The position numbers and the translations under genes were made by a program. From the NCBI RefSeq assembly GCF_042654985.1, contig NZ_JBHSMT010000014.1, forward strand, positions 226,279 through 290,278: a stretch of DNA of 64,000 nt, in the 5' to 3' direction. Positions 17,898 to 27,018 of the stretch are shown here, one piece after another; position 1 is the stretch's first letter; each line of letters begins with the position of its first letter. The notes beneath the pieces were generated by a model. The model had not been told where the DNA came from. It searched no databases and saw nothing but the letters and a program-made list of their open reading frames with translations. Source of the DNA: Paraherbaspirillum soli (GTDB taxonomy: Bacteria > Pseudomonadota > Gammaproteobacteria > Burkholderiales > Burkholderiaceae_D).

Positions 17898-18821
17898 CTA
17901 ATCAGATTCCGCAATTCTGCCCATCACCAGATATTCCAGCAGTGCCTTTTGCACATGCAGGCGATTTTCCGCCTCGTCCCAGACCACCGACTGCGGGCCG
18001 TCGATGACTTCGGCCGAGACTTCTTCGCCGCGATGGGCCGGCAGGCAATGCATGAAAAGCGCATCGGGTTGCGCGCGCGCCATTTTGGCTTGATCGACGA
18101 TCCAGCCGTCGAAGGCTTTCAGCCGCGCCGCGTTTTCGGCCTCATAGCCCATGCTGGTCCAGACGTCGGTGGTCACCAGGTCGACCCCTTCGCAAGCGTC
18201 GGACGGGCTGGCGAACAGCGTGTAACGATCGTTGTCGGCGGCCACCTGGGCCTGGTCGATGTCATAGCCTTTGGGGGTCGAGACGTTGACGTGGAAGCCG
18301 AACACTTGCGCCGCTTGCAGCCAGGAGTACAGCATGTTGTTGGCATCGCCGATCCAGGCCACTTTTTTGCCGGCGATCGAGCCGCGATGTTCGATGTAGG
18401 TAAACACGTCGGCCAGCACCTGACACGGATGTTGCTCGTTGGTCAGGCCGTTGATCACCGGTACTCGCGAATGGGCGGCGAAGCGCTCGATGATGTCCTG
18501 GCCGAAGGTGCGGATCATGATGACGTCGCACATGCGCGACATGACTTGCGCCGCATCTTCCACCGGCTCGCCGCGTCCCAGCTGGCTGTCGCGGGTATTC
18601 AGGTAGATTGCGGCGCCTCCCAGCTGGTGCATGCCTGCTTCAAACGACAGGCGGGTACGGGTCGAGTTTTTCTCGAACACCATCACCAAGGTGCGGTCGA
18701 GCAGCGGATAGTGCTGTTCATAATCCTTGAATTTGCGCTTGATGACACGGCTACGCTCAATCACGTATTCGTATTCGTCCAGCGAAAAATCGGAAAACTT
18801 CAGATAGTGTTTGATTGCCAT
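17898..18821 (-). CDS. argF: Ornithine carbamoyltransferase
   Basis: This 307-residue enzyme has the carbamoyl-phosphate loop FEKNSTRTRLSFEAGM (residues 50-64), AHSRVPVINGLTNEQHPCQVLAD with the HPCQ motif, and LFMHCLPAHRGEEVS with the catalytic Cys. It converts ornithine and carbamoyl phosphate to citrulline. It leads the argF-VOC-argG operon. A hairpin sits just before its start and no clear ribosome site is visible. Confidence 0.96.
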   Translation of the reverse strand: MAIKHYLKFSDFSLDEYEYVIERSRVIKRKFKDYEQHYPLLDRTLVMVFEKNSTRTRLSFEAGMHQLGGAAIYLNTRDSQLGRGEPVEDAAQVMSRMCDVIMIRTFGQDIIERFAAHSRVPVINGLTNEQHPCQVLADVFTYIEHRGSIAGKKVAWIGDANNMLYSWLQAAQVFGFHVNVSTPKGYDIDQAQVAADNDRYTLFASPSDACEGVDLVTTDVWTSMGYEAENAARLKAFDGWIVDQAKMARAQPDALFMHCLPAHRGEEVSAEVIDGPQSVVWDEAENRLHVQKALLEYLVMGRIAESD

Positions 18822-18831
18822 AAATGAAAAT

Positions 18832-18849
18832 GGCGCCCAGTTTGGCGCC
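18832..18849 (-). other. Hairpin directly upstream of argF
   Basis: Two GGCGCC hexamers six bases apart (18832-18837 and 18844-18849) can form a short GC stem 10-28 bases before the argF ATG. On the minus strand it is followed by ATTTTCATTT, so it may be a weak terminator after rsgA or a leader structure of argF. Confidence 0.45.
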
Positions 18850-18977
18850 TGCCGCCGAAGATTGTAAGTGCTTCAATTATAAGGGATTTGCTTGGAAAAG
18901 ATACCCATGAAGACAGCACAGGTGGGAGGGCTGCGGAAGCATCGCCTGTGCCGATAAAAGGAGTCCGGCAATCGCGC

Positions 18978-19901
18978 TCAATATAGTTTTTGCGAAGATT
19001 CATGCAGCAATTGCACATACAGCTGATGCCGCATGGCCGAGATTTCACCGGCCTTGACCGCTTCCAGCACGGCGCAGTTCGGCTCGTTCAAATGATGGCA
19101 GTTGTAAAACTTGCATTTTCCCAGACGCGGTGAAAATTCACGGAAAGCGCGTTCCAGCATGCCTTCGCTCAGCTGATATAGGCCGAACTCCTGGAACCCA
19201 GGGGAGTCGATGATGCTTGCGGGGCTGTCGGTATCGGCGTCGATTTCGTACAAGCGGGTGAAGGTGGTGGTGTGTTTGCCGGTATCCAGCGCCGCGGAAA
19301 TTTCACGGGTGGCAATATCGGCATCCGGCACGATCAAATTGATCAGCGACGATTTGCCCATGCCGGATTGACCGATCAGGATGGTCGACTGGCTCTTGAG
19401 CAGCGGCATCAGCGTGGCGCAGGTTTGTTCCGGGAATGCGCGCGCCGATACCTCGTGTACCGGATAGCCGAGGCTGGCATAGGTTTGCAGCCGCTGCCGG
19501 GTTTTCGGCAGCGCGTCGGCGATATCGGTCTTGTTCAGCACGATGTGGGCGGTGACGCCGGACGCTTCCGCCGCCACCAGCGCACGCGAAATCAGGTCGT
19601 CGGAAAAGCCCGGTTCGGTCGCCACCACGATAAACAACTGGGTGACATTAGCCGCCAGCAGCTTGGATTTGTACTGGTCCGAGCGATACAACAAGCTATG
19701 CCGTTCGCCGATGGCTTCGATCACGCCCTGATTGGGCGAGGTCAGTTTCAAGTTGACCCGGTCGCCGACGGCGACATCGCTCTTTTTTCCGCGCGTCACG
19801 CATTGCAATTTAAGCGATTCCGATCCAACCGTGGCATGTACCAGATAGTGACGGCCATGTGCGGCGATAACGATGCCGGTGCCGATAGCGTGATCAAGCA
19901 T
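18978..19901 (-). CDS. rsgA: Ribosome small subunit-dependent GTPase RsgA
   Basis: This 307-residue circularly permuted GTPase has VLNKTDIAD (G4), then ILIGQSGMGKSSLINLIVP (G1), DTGKHTTTFTRLYE (G2) and IIDSPGFQEFGL (G3). The C-terminal zinc site is CKFYNCHHLNEPNCAV. An N-terminal OB fold covers residues ~5-70. RsgA assists late 30S maturation. Its start overlaps the end of the M48 protease gene by 8 bases, so the two are coupled. Confidence 0.94.
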   Translation of the reverse strand: MLDHAIGTGIVIAAHGRHYLVHATVGSESLKLQCVTRGKKSDVAVGDRVNLKLTSPNQGVIEAIGERHSLLYRSDQYKSKLLAANVTQLFIVVATEPGFSDDLISRALVAAEASGVTAHIVLNKTDIADALPKTRQRLQTYASLGYPVHEVSARAFPEQTCATLMPLLKSQSTILIGQSGMGKSSLINLIVPDADIATREISAALDTGKHTTTFTRLYEIDADTDSPASIIDSPGFQEFGLYQLSEGMLERAFREFSPRLGKCKFYNCHHLNEPNCAVLEAVKAGEISAMRHQLYVQLLHESSQKLY

Positions 19902-21165
19902 GAGCGGCCATCAGGTGATTGATGCGGGCCGTTGCAGACGGGTGCGAATCGTAGAAGGCGGAATACAGCGGGTCCGGCGTCAGGGTAGAAGCGTTGTCTT
20001 CATACAGCTTGACCAGTGCCGCCACCAGATCGTTGGCGTCGGTGTATTTGGCGGCAAAGGCATCGGCTTCGAATTCATGCTTGCGCGAGGTGATCGACGC
20101 CAGCGGCGACAACAGGAAAGTGAAAATCGGCAAGGTCAGCATGAACAGGATCAAGGCCATCGCGTCGTTGTTGCTCAGATCGGCGGCTAGCAACGGATTG
20201 ACGCCGAGCCCGGTGTAGAACCAGACTTGCTGCTTCAAATAGCCCAGCAAGGCCAGGAAGGCGAGTGAAATCGCGAACATTACGACGATCCGTTTGACGA
20301 TGTGCTTAAGCTTGAAATGGCCGAGTTCATGCGCCAGTACCGCTTCGATTTCCTGCGGCGCCAGGCGTGCCAGCAGGGTGTCGAAGAAGACGATTCGCTT
20401 GCCGGCGCCGAAACCCGAGAAATACGCATTGCCGTGGGCGCTGCGCTTGGAACCATCCATCACGAACAAGCCTTTGGAGGCGAAGCCGACCCGGCCCATC
20501 AAGCCTTCGATGCGGGCGCGCAGGGTGTCGTCGGTCAGCGGCGTGAACTTGTTGAACAGCGGCGCGATCACGGTCGGGTAGAGCACCAGCATCAGCAACT
20601 GAAAGCCGCTGAACACCAGCCACGCATACAGCCACCAGTGGTCGCCCGATTTGGCCATCAACGACAACACCACCCACACCAGCGGCAAGCCGATGACGGC
20701 GCCGATCAATGTGTTTTTCACCAGGTCGACAAAAAACAGGCGAGGAGTCATCTTGTTAAAGCCGAAGCGGGCTTCCAGCACGAATTGTTTGTAATACTCC
20801 AGCGGCAGGTCGATCAAGCTGGAAATCACCGCCACCGCGACCAGCAAGCCGAGTTGATATGTCATGCCGGGTCCGGCCTGGTTGAACAGCAAACCCGAAA
20901 CCCACTGCAAGCCGCCCAGCAGCGTGAAGCCGATCAGGACGACGGCATTGACCAGCAATGAGATCATGCCGAATTTGGTCTTGGCGATGGTGTAGTCGGC
21001 CGCTCTTTGATGCGCGGACAGCGGGATTTTTTCGGCAAAATCGGCTGGCACCGCGCTCCGATGACTGAGTACATGGCGAATCTGGCGCGAAGCCAGCCAG
21101 AAGCGTACTCCCACGGTGATTGCCAGAAAAACTACGAATAAAACCGAAAATGCAAGTGAAGACAT
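19894..21165 (-). CDS. M48 family (Ste24/CAAX protease-like) membrane metallopeptidase
   Basis: This is a 423-residue membrane protease with several transmembrane segments. VLAHELGHFKLKH is the HExxH zinc motif (residues ~280) and RKHEFEADAFAAKY supplies the third ligand Glu. It resembles bacterial Ste24 homologues rather than the shorter HtpX. The ATG at 21165 (MSSLAFSVLF) was chosen because the longer frame reads through the divergent orn start. It forms an operon with rsgA. Confidence 0.9.
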   Translation of the reverse strand: MSSLAFSVLFVVFLAITVGVRFWLASRQIRHVLSHRSAVPADFAEKIPLSAHQRAADYTIAKTKFGMISLLVNAVVLIGFTLLGGLQWVSGLLFNQAGPGMTYQLGLLVAVAVISSLIDLPLEYYKQFVLEARFGFNKMTPRLFFVDLVKNTLIGAVIGLPLVWVVLSLMAKSGDHWWLYAWLVFSGFQLLMLVLYPTVIAPLFNKFTPLTDDTLRARIEGLMGRVGFASKGLFVMDGSKRSAHGNAYFSGFGAGKRIVFFDTLLARLAPQEIEAVLAHELGHFKLKHIVKRIVVMFAISLAFLALLGYLKQQVWFYTGLGVNPLLAADLSNNDAMALILFMLTLPIFTFLLSPLASITSRKHEFEADAFAAKYTDANDLVAALVKLYEDNASTLTPDPLYSAFYDSHPSATARINHLMAAHA

Positions 21166-21223
21166 GCCGCCCCTATGTGAGAAAATACCGAACTTGCCGA
21201 ACCAAATACAGAAGAGAACAATT

Positions 21224-21820
21224 ATGTCACAAGCCACCGAGATTGCCGCCGCTCCCGCTCCTATGGGGACGCCGCTGCGGCCCAACGAGTTCAACCTGAT
21301 CTGGCTCGACATGGAAATGACCGGGCTCAACCCGGACACCGATCGCATCATTGAAGTTGCGGTTGTGGTCACCGATCCGCAATTGAATATCCTGGCGGAA
21401 GGGCCGGTGTTCGTGATTCACCAATCGGATGAGATGCTGGATGGCATGGATGCCTGGAATAAAGGTACGCATGGCCGTTCAGGACTGATCGAGCGAGTCA
21501 AAAGCTCGACCGTCACCGAGGCTGACGCGGAACAGGTGCTGATCGAGTTCCTGAAGAAATACGTGCCGAAAGGGAAGTCGCCGATGTGCGGCAACTCGAT
21601 TTGCCAGGATCGCCGTTTCATGGCGCGCAGCATGCCCAAGCTGGAAGCGTTTTTCCATTACCGCAACCTGGATGTGTCGACGCTGAAGGAATTATGCCGG
21701 CGCTGGAAACCGGAACTGGCAAGCGGTTTCAAGAAGCATCAAAAGCACACCGCGCTGGCCGACATCATTGAGTCGATTGAAGAGCTGCGCTATTACCGTG
21801 AGCATTTTATTAATGCGTAA
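21224..21820 (+). CDS. orn: Oligoribonuclease
   Basis: This 198-residue DEDDh exonuclease has IWLDMEMTGLNPDTDRIIEVAVVVTD (first Asp/Glu), MCGNSICQDRRFMARSMPKLE and HTALADIIESIEELRYYR. It degrades two- to five-nucleotide RNAs, including pGpG from c-di-GMP. AGAAGAG stands 6-7 bases before the ATG at 21224. It is divergent from the M48 gene and followed by a REP doublet. Confidence 0.96.
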   Translation: MSQATEIAAAPAPMGTPLRPNEFNLIWLDMEMTGLNPDTDRIIEVAVVVTDPQLNILAEGPVFVIHQSDEMLDGMDAWNKGTHGRSGLIERVKSSTVTEADAEQVLIEFLKKYVPKGKSPMCGNSICQDRRFMARSMPKLEAFFHYRNLDVSTLKELCRRWKPELASGFKKHQKHTALADIIESIEELRYYREHFINA

Positions 21821-21825
21821 TTAGC

Positions 21826-21921
21826 GTAGGGCGGATGAGCGTAGCGTTATCCGCCGTTGGATGTACCACATGCGTTTGATGCATCCAACACGGCGGAAGG
21901 CGCTGCGCTTTTCCGCCCTAC
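21826..21921. repeat. REP doublet of the GTAGGGCGGATGAGCG type
   Basis: The left unit GTAGGGCGGATGAGCGTAGC starts at 21826 and the inverted right unit GCGCTTTTCCGCCCTAC ends at 21921. It begins six bases after the orn stop, between convergent orn and the SEC-C gene. A close copy is at 43466-43561. Confidence 0.85.
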
Positions 21922-21933
21922 GTACCCGCCAGC

Positions 21934-22632
21934 TTAATCCTCCGCCGTTTCTTTCCCGCAGCACTTCTTGAATTTCTTGCCGCTGCCGCAACTGCACATG
22001 TCGTTGCGGCCGACTTTCGGCGTTTCGCGCTGGATGGTGGTGACCGCCGATTTGCGGTGCGGCAGCCAGTAGCGATAGATTTCGGGAATCGCAGCTTCGA
22101 CTTCGACCGCTAGCTTGTGCCGTTGCACCGGATCTTCGCGCAGGCGCATTTCGTCTTCTTCCAGCTCTTCGGCGCCCAGCAGGTAAATCGGCCGCACTAC
22201 CGTTGCCAGGTTGGAATGCCAGATCGGTTCCCAGGCTTTGGCGCGCAGATTGATGCCTTCCCAGAAGCCCCAGCTCCAGGCTTCGCCGTCCAGCAGGTTC
22301 TTGCCTTCGTGTTCGTGCTCGCAAAATAGCGGTTCGTATTCTTTCGGTGCGACTTCCAGCGTGACCGCGATTTCATTCATGTAGCGGGCGATCAGGCCGA
22401 CGATTTTTTCGTATTCCTTGTCGGACTTGAACTTTGGCGCGTCTTTCAGCGACGGCCCCCATACATGCGGCAGCCACTCGCCCAGCAATACCTGTTCCGG
22501 GCCGACCACCAGCGCGGTCAGGTAACCGTGCAGCGTGTCCATCGTCATGCAGTCTTCGGCACAGCGATCGGACAACAAAAAATCGTCCAGTTCGTCAAAT
22601 TCTTTGTCTGACAGGGGTTCGTCGAGATTCAT
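21934..22632 (-). CDS. UPF0149 (YecA-like) family protein with C-terminal SEC-C zinc motif
   Basis: This 232-residue protein begins LSDKEFDELDDFLLSD and MTMDTLHGYLTALVVGPE, the YecA/UPF0149 pattern, and ends in RNDMCSCGSGKKFKKCCG, a SEC-C zinc-binding motif as found at the SecA C-terminus. The function is unknown; SEC-C proteins often contact ribosomes or SecB. I chose the ATG at 22632 (MNLDEPLSD); an ATG at 22692 adds 20 residues of unlikely sequence. Confidence 0.85.
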   Translation of the reverse strand: MNLDEPLSDKEFDELDDFLLSDRCAEDCMTMDTLHGYLTALVVGPEQVLLGEWLPHVWGPSLKDAPKFKSDKEYEKIVGLIARYMNEIAVTLEVAPKEYEPLFCEHEHEGKNLLDGEAWSWGFWEGINLRAKAWEPIWHSNLATVVRPIYLLGAEELEEDEMRLREDPVQRHKLAVEVEAAIPEIYRYWLPHRKSAVTTIQRETPKVGRNDMCSCGSGKKFKKCCGKETAED

Positions 22633-22747
22633 GGGGATGAGCTTAAAAAATGAGGATACGGATTTTATGATTGAAATCCGCTCAAGCTGCAAAATATTTA
22701 ATGAGTATCCATAAAAAATCGCTCGCTACGATGTTTTAGCAATGCCT

Positions 22748-23629
22748 CTATTCAATATCCACGCTGCCGCGTCCGAGTTCTATCACTCTGCCGCCAACCT
22801 GTATTTCCCGGTTTTCAGTGACAGTAAGCAATAAACGGCAGGGCCGGGCGACCGCCTCGCCCTGGCTTACCTGGATGTGGGCAGGAATTGCCCGTCCTGT
22901 TTCAAGCAGCCAGCCGCCCAGGTTGGCGCAAGCCGATCCGGTGCCCGGATCTTCGCCGATGGCGCCGCCCTGCATCGCGAAAAAATAACGCGCCAATACC
23001 CGTTGCTCTTCGCCATCGTTGACGAAGGCGAATACGTACACCGTTTTTCGTCCCAGGCTGCTGACCGGCCAATGCCCCAGCTGGTCGCTGGCCGGCGCTG
23101 CGCGGCGCACCGCGTCCGCCGAATTGAGCGGGACCAGCAATTGGTCGCTGCCGGTATCCACCCATAGCGGATCGCTGAGGAGGTCGTCCTCCTTGAGACC
23201 GAGCATGCCGGCGATGAATGCATTGGGCAGCCCGCTGCTGCGCGTGAAGGATGGCGTTGCTGCCTGGTTCGCTGAAGCGGGCGCGGTAAACGTCCAGACA
23301 TTGCCGTCGGCCGATGCCGCGACCACGCCGGCCTTGAATTCCAGCTTGACGCTATCGCCTGTTTTCCGCAGTTCGCGGACGACGTGCGCGCTGCCTAGCG
23401 TCGGATGCCCGGCGAAGCGCATTTCAAAACCGGGCGTAAAAATCCGGACCCGGGCGTCGGCGATCTCGGATGGCAGAACGAATGTCGTTTCCGAAAGATT
23501 GAACTGGCGCGCCAGGGCTTGCATGGTGTCGTCGCTCATGCCGCGGGCATCCTCGAACACGCACAAGGGATTGCCGCCAAAAGTCGTTTCGGCAAACACA
23601 TTCAAAATACGATACTGGTAGCGCGGCAT
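22748..23629 (-). CDS. PhzF family isomerase-like protein
   Basis: This 293-residue PhzF-fold protein starts YQYRILNVFAETTFGGNPLCVFEDA, has FNLSETTFVLP with the conserved catalytic Glu, RIFTPGFEMRFAGHPTLGSAHV and GEDPGTGSACANLGGWL. Family members catalyse proton transfer at diaxial carbons; only some act in phenazine synthesis, and no other phz gene is present. The substrate is unknown. Confidence 0.88.
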   Translation of the reverse strand: MPRYQYRILNVFAETTFGGNPLCVFEDARGMSDDTMQALARQFNLSETTFVLPSEIADARVRIFTPGFEMRFAGHPTLGSAHVVRELRKTGDSVKLEFKAGVVAASADGNVWTFTAPASANQAATPSFTRSSGLPNAFIAGMLGLKEDDLLSDPLWVDTGSDQLLVPLNSADAVRRAAPASDQLGHWPVSSLGRKTVYVFAFVNDGEEQRVLARYFFAMQGGAIGEDPGTGSACANLGGWLLETGRAIPAHIQVSQGEAVARPCRLLLTVTENREIQVGGRVIELGRGSVDIE

Positions 23630-23665
23630 AAGGTGTTGTTCTCGATCTGCTGGTTGAGCTGCTTG

Positions 23666-24052
23666 TTAAGCCGTCATTGCAAAATTCAACTCGACGCCGT
23701 TCCCGGCCGGGTCCTGAAAAAAGATTTGTTTCTCCGTCGACGCCGGCACATGCGCCACTTCGTATTGCACCTGACGCGCCTGCAAGCGCGCTTCCATTTG
23801 CTCCGGATCGACGCAGCTAAAGGCAACATGATCAAAGGTGGTGGCGGTATGCGTCGCCCTGGGATCGCCGGCCTTGGCCTCGCTCAAATGCAGGATTGGG
23901 TGGCCGCCGGCATACAGCCAGTAGCCGAAACTGTTGAAAGGCGGCCGCGGGCCTGGTTCCAGTCCGACCACTTCGCAATAAAAATCCTTCAGTTGCAGCA
24001 GCAGGTCGCGCGGCGCGCGCAGATTGTAGTGATTGAGGGCGATGGCGGGCAA
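23666..24052 (-). CDS. VOC family protein
   Basis: This 128-residue VOC protein has ALNHYNLRAPRDLLLQLKDFYCEVVGLEPG at the N-terminus, THTATTFDHVAFSCVD in the middle and QIFFQDPAGNGVELNF at the end. The His and Glu ligand positions are present. Neighbours on the same strand are phzF and a small cupin. No substrate can be named. Confidence 0.8.
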   Translation of the reverse strand: MPAIALNHYNLRAPRDLLLQLKDFYCEVVGLEPGPRPPFNSFGYWLYAGGHPILHLSEAKAGDPRATHTATTFDHVAFSCVDPEQMEARLQARQVQYEVAHVPASTEKQIFFQDPAGNGVELNFAMTA

Positions 24053-24097
24053 AGTTGGCTCCTGGAGTGGAAGTTATTTTTTTTGGAAAATAGTCTG

Positions 24098-24394
24098 TCA
24101 AACGTCGACGAACATCAAAGTGCCGTGACTGCCCGGCGCTACCGAGTGCGGGACATGGGCATCGACCACAAACATTTCGCCGGCGCGGATGCTGACGGTC
24201 CGGCCTGCAACGATCAAATTCATTTGGCCGTCCAGCACCAGAAACGCTTCATTGTAGTCATGCGTTTCTTCTTCGTAAGGCAAGCCATCCATGCGCAGGA
24301 TCTTCAACCTGGCTGCGCCGACTTGTCCGATCACAGCGGAGCGCCAGGCCGATGGCAATTCGGACGCGGCTTGTTTTAAATCGATGACTCCCAT
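24098..24394 (-). CDS. Small cupin-domain protein
   Basis: This 98-residue single cupin has ETHDYNEAFLVLDGQMNLIVAG (motif 1 with His and Glu) and IRAGEMFVVDAHVPHSVAPG (motif 2 with His). Function and metal are unknown. It lies 45 bases before the VOC gene on the same strand and is divergent from srkA. Confidence 0.78.
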   Translation of the reverse strand: MGVIDLKQAASELPSAWRSAVIGQVGAARLKILRMDGLPYEEETHDYNEAFLVLDGQMNLIVAGRTVSIRAGEMFVVDAHVPHSVAPGSHGTLMFVDV

Positions 24395-24458
24395 CAGGTT
24401 TTCCTCGGCGTTGGCAAACGCTTAGTTTAATAGTTTGCAGGCGTTTACAATAGCCGCC

Positions 24459-25451
24459 ATGAATACTCCAAACCCTGCATCATTCACAACCCTGACTCCC
24501 GACACCGTACTGGACGCGCTCGACAGCATCGGCTTGCATGGCGACGGCCGCCTGCTGGCGCTGAACAGCTATGAAAACCGGGTGTACCAGATCGGCATGG
24601 AAGAGGGGCCGCCGCTGGTGACCAAGTTCTACCGGCCGCAACGTTGGAGCGATGCCGCGATCCTGGAAGAGCATGGTTTCGTGCAGGAGTTGGTCGAGCG
24701 CGAAATCCCGGTGGTGGCCGCATGGGCGGACGCGGACGGTCGAACGCTGCATCAATTCGAAGGCTTCCGGTTTGCGGTTTTTCCGCGTCACGGCGGCCGT
24801 GCGCCGGAGCTGGAAGATCGCGCCACGCTGGAATGGCTGGGCCGTTTTCTAGGGCGCATCCATGCGGTCGGCGGTTTGAAGGTTTATCAGCAGCGGCCGA
24901 CCCTGGATATCGCCAGTTTCGGCGAAGACCCGAGCGCCTATCTGCTGGCGCAAGGCTTCGTGCCGGACGATTTGCTGGAGGCCTACCGCAGCACCGTGAC
25001 GCAGGCGCTGCAAGGCGTACGCCACTGTTTTGAGCGCGCCGGCAGCGTCCGCCATCTGCGCTTGCATGGCGATTGCCACGGCAGCAATGTGCTGTGGACC
25101 GATGCCGGACCGCACTTCGTCGATTTCGACGATAGCCGGATGGGGCCGGCGGTGCAGGATTTATGGATGCTGCTGTCCGGCGAACGCAAGGATATGGTGC
25201 GCCAGTTGAGCGACTTGCTGGCCGGCTACGAGGACTTCTGCGATTTCGAGCCGCGCGAATTGTATTTGATCGAGGCGCTGCGCACCTTGCGGCTGATTCA
25301 CTATGCCGCCTGGATCGCGCGGCGCTGGGACGATCCGGCGTTTGCGGTGGCGTTTCCCTGGTTTAATACCCAGCGCTACTGGCAGGACCGGATACTTGAA
25401 TTGCGCGAGCAGATTGCGCTGATGGATGAGCCGCCGTTGTGGCCGGCTTGA
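24459..25451 (+). CDS. srkA: Stress response serine/threonine protein kinase SrkA (YihE)
   Basis: This 330-residue phosphotransferase-fold kinase matches SrkA: LNSYENRVYQIGMEEGPPLVTKFYRPQRW at the N-terminus with the ATP-binding Lys, FPRHGGRAPELED, HLRLHGDCHGSNVLW with catalytic Asp and Asn, and HFVDFDDSRMGPAVQDLWMLLSG with the metal-binding DFD. SrkA protects against stress-induced death in E. coli. The ATG at 24459 fits the family; an upstream ATG at 24435 is possible. Confidence 0.92.
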   Translation: MNTPNPASFTTLTPDTVLDALDSIGLHGDGRLLALNSYENRVYQIGMEEGPPLVTKFYRPQRWSDAAILEEHGFVQELVEREIPVVAAWADADGRTLHQFEGFRFAVFPRHGGRAPELEDRATLEWLGRFLGRIHAVGGLKVYQQRPTLDIASFGEDPSAYLLAQGFVPDDLLEAYRSTVTQALQGVRHCFERAGSVRHLRLHGDCHGSNVLWTDAGPHFVDFDDSRMGPAVQDLWMLLSGERKDMVRQLSDLLAGYEDFCDFEPRELYLIEALRTLRLIHYAAWIARRWDDPAFAVAFPWFNTQRYWQDRILELREQIALMDEPPLWPA

Positions 25452-25452
25452 T

Positions 25453-25574
25453 GCAGGGCGGTGAAAAACGTAGCGAGCGTGCCGAGTTTTGGTCGAGGAG
25501 CGGAGTCGTACGGATTGTACGATGAGCACCGGAGACCAAAAATCGGTGCGCGCAGTAGTTTTGCAACACCCTGC
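25453..25574. repeat. ~120-bp palindromic dispersed repeat, copy 2 (inverted)
   Basis: The left arm GCAGGGCGGTGAAAAACG and right arm GTTTTGCAACACCCTGC enclose the same internal signature as copy 1, in reverse orientation (GAGCGTGCCGAGTTTTGGTC...GACCAAAAATCGGTGCGC). It fills the whole gap between convergent srkA and the SMR gene and may terminate both. Confidence 0.8.
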
Positions 25575-25903
25575 TAATGCGCGGCTGATTTCGAGAACAG
25601 ATTCAGCACCACGACGCCGGACACGATCAAGCCGATCCCGCACAGTGCCGCGGCATCCAGGCTTTGCTTGAGAACCAGCCAGCCGACCAGCGCAATCAGT
25701 GCAATGCCGGCGCCCGACCATATCGCGTAGACCACCGCCACCGGTAAGGTGCGCAACGTCAGCGACAGGAAATAGAACGCGGTCAGGTAGCCCACGCCGA
25801 CGATGATCGACGGCAGCGTGCGGGTGAATTCCGCGCTGGCTTTCAAGGCGCTGGTGGCGATGACTTCGGCGATGATGGCAATGCCCAGATAAATCCACTG
25901 CAT
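25574..25903 (-). CDS. Small multidrug resistance (SMR) efflux protein, EmrE-like
   Basis: This 109-residue protein has four transmembrane segments: YLGIAIIAEVIATSALKAS carries the essential membrane Glu13, and VVYAIWSGAGIALIALVGW the Trp/Gly-rich TM3. SMR proteins exchange cationic compounds or guanidinium for protons as dimers. The YAIWSGAG stretch is of the EmrE/Qac type. The stop codon overlaps the last three bases of the adjacent palindromic repeat. Confidence 0.9.
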   Translation of the reverse strand: MQWIYLGIAIIAEVIATSALKASAEFTRTLPSIIVGVGYLTAFYFLSLTLRTLPVAVVYAIWSGAGIALIALVGWLVLKQSLDAAALCGIGLIVSGVVVLNLFSKSAAH

Positions 25904-25960
25904 GAAATTCTCCTAAAGGTGGGGGAGTGCCACATCTTACCGGCAATTATTTGTAAAACG

Positions 25961-26857
25961 TCAATCCAGACCGGCAAAAAGTTCAGTCACGAAATCGACA
26001 AACACCCGCACCTTGGCTGACAGCTGATGGCTTTGGTGATACACCACCGACACCGGCGGCCCGGGTGTGGCCCAGTCGGCAAGCACCGGCACCAGCCGGC
26101 CGTCGCGCATCTGCGGGTTGAGCGACAAGGTCAGCAACTGGACGATGCCGGCGCCGCTGACCGCCGCCTGGATCAGGGTTTCGGCGTGGTTGATCGAGAT
26201 ATTGCCGGGCGGCTGCCAGCTCAACTGTTGCTTGCCCTTGCTGAAAGTCCACGGCACGTTCTGGCCGCTGTTCGGATGAATGAAGGCCAGACAGCGAAAG
26301 TCAGCCAGCTCCTGCGGCGTGCGCGGCGTGCCGTGACGCGCCAAAAAATCCGGCGCGGCGCAACACACATTGCGCGGTTGATAGATGCGGCGAGCCACCA
26401 TGCCGGAATCCTTCAGCTCGCCGATCCGCAGCCAGACATCGCCGCGTCCTTCCACCATATCGACCATGCGGTCGCCGACATTAACCCGGATCGACAGTTC
26501 CGGGTACAGCTCGGTAAAGCGCGACAGCGCCGGCGCCAGGTAAACCCGCGCAATCACGGTCGGCACATCGACCCGCAACACCCCCTGCGGCGTGGCGCGC
26601 CCGCCTTGCAATGCGCCTTCCAGTTCCATCATGTCGCCCAGCAGCCGTTGCGCACGCTGGTAGCAGCTATGGCCATCGTCGGTCATCGAAATCTTGCGCG
26701 TGGTGCGGTTCAGCAGGCGCACGCCGAAATGCCGTTCCAGGCTGGCGATATGGTTGGTGATGGTGGCGTTCGACATTTCCAGCTGCTCCGCCGCGCGGCT
26801 GAAGCTATTCAGTTCGACCACCTGGCAAAACACCCGCAGCGATTCCAGCCTATCCAT
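25961..26857 (-). CDS. LysR-type transcriptional regulator
   Basis: This 298-residue regulator has an N-terminal winged HTH (MDRLESLRVFCQVVELNSFSRAAEQLEMSNATITNHIASLE) and a LysR substrate domain (residues ~90-295, subtype near CrgA/AaeR). It is divergent from the MFS-hmgA-fahA operon with 161 bases between starts, so it is the likely local regulator of homogentisate use; that link is inference. Hmg regulators known to me are often IclR type. Confidence 0.88.
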   Translation of the reverse strand: MDRLESLRVFCQVVELNSFSRAAEQLEMSNATITNHIASLERHFGVRLLNRTTRKISMTDDGHSCYQRAQRLLGDMMELEGALQGGRATPQGVLRVDVPTVIARVYLAPALSRFTELYPELSIRVNVGDRMVDMVEGRGDVWLRIGELKDSGMVARRIYQPRNVCCAAPDFLARHGTPRTPQELADFRCLAFIHPNSGQNVPWTFSKGKQQLSWQPPGNISINHAETLIQAAVSGAGIVQLLTLSLNPQMRDGRLVPVLADWATPGPPVSVVYHQSHQLSAKVRVFVDFVTELFAGLD

Positions 26858-27018
26858 GATTGTTTAATCTATCTAAAAAATGATTTTAATTATTACCTAT
26901 TTTTATGCAAAATAAAAAGGATGATAATGGCAAAATTATCCGACGCGGCCAGCACTCGATCAGCGCTTCGCCTGATTCGGTACGGTCGCGAGACACTAAA
27001 AATAACCAGGAGACATGG

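Noticed and set aside
22748..23629. Phenazine biosynthesis gene
   Set aside because: Only a PhzF-fold protein is present; no other phz gene is nearby, and most PhzF-like proteins are unrelated to phenazines.
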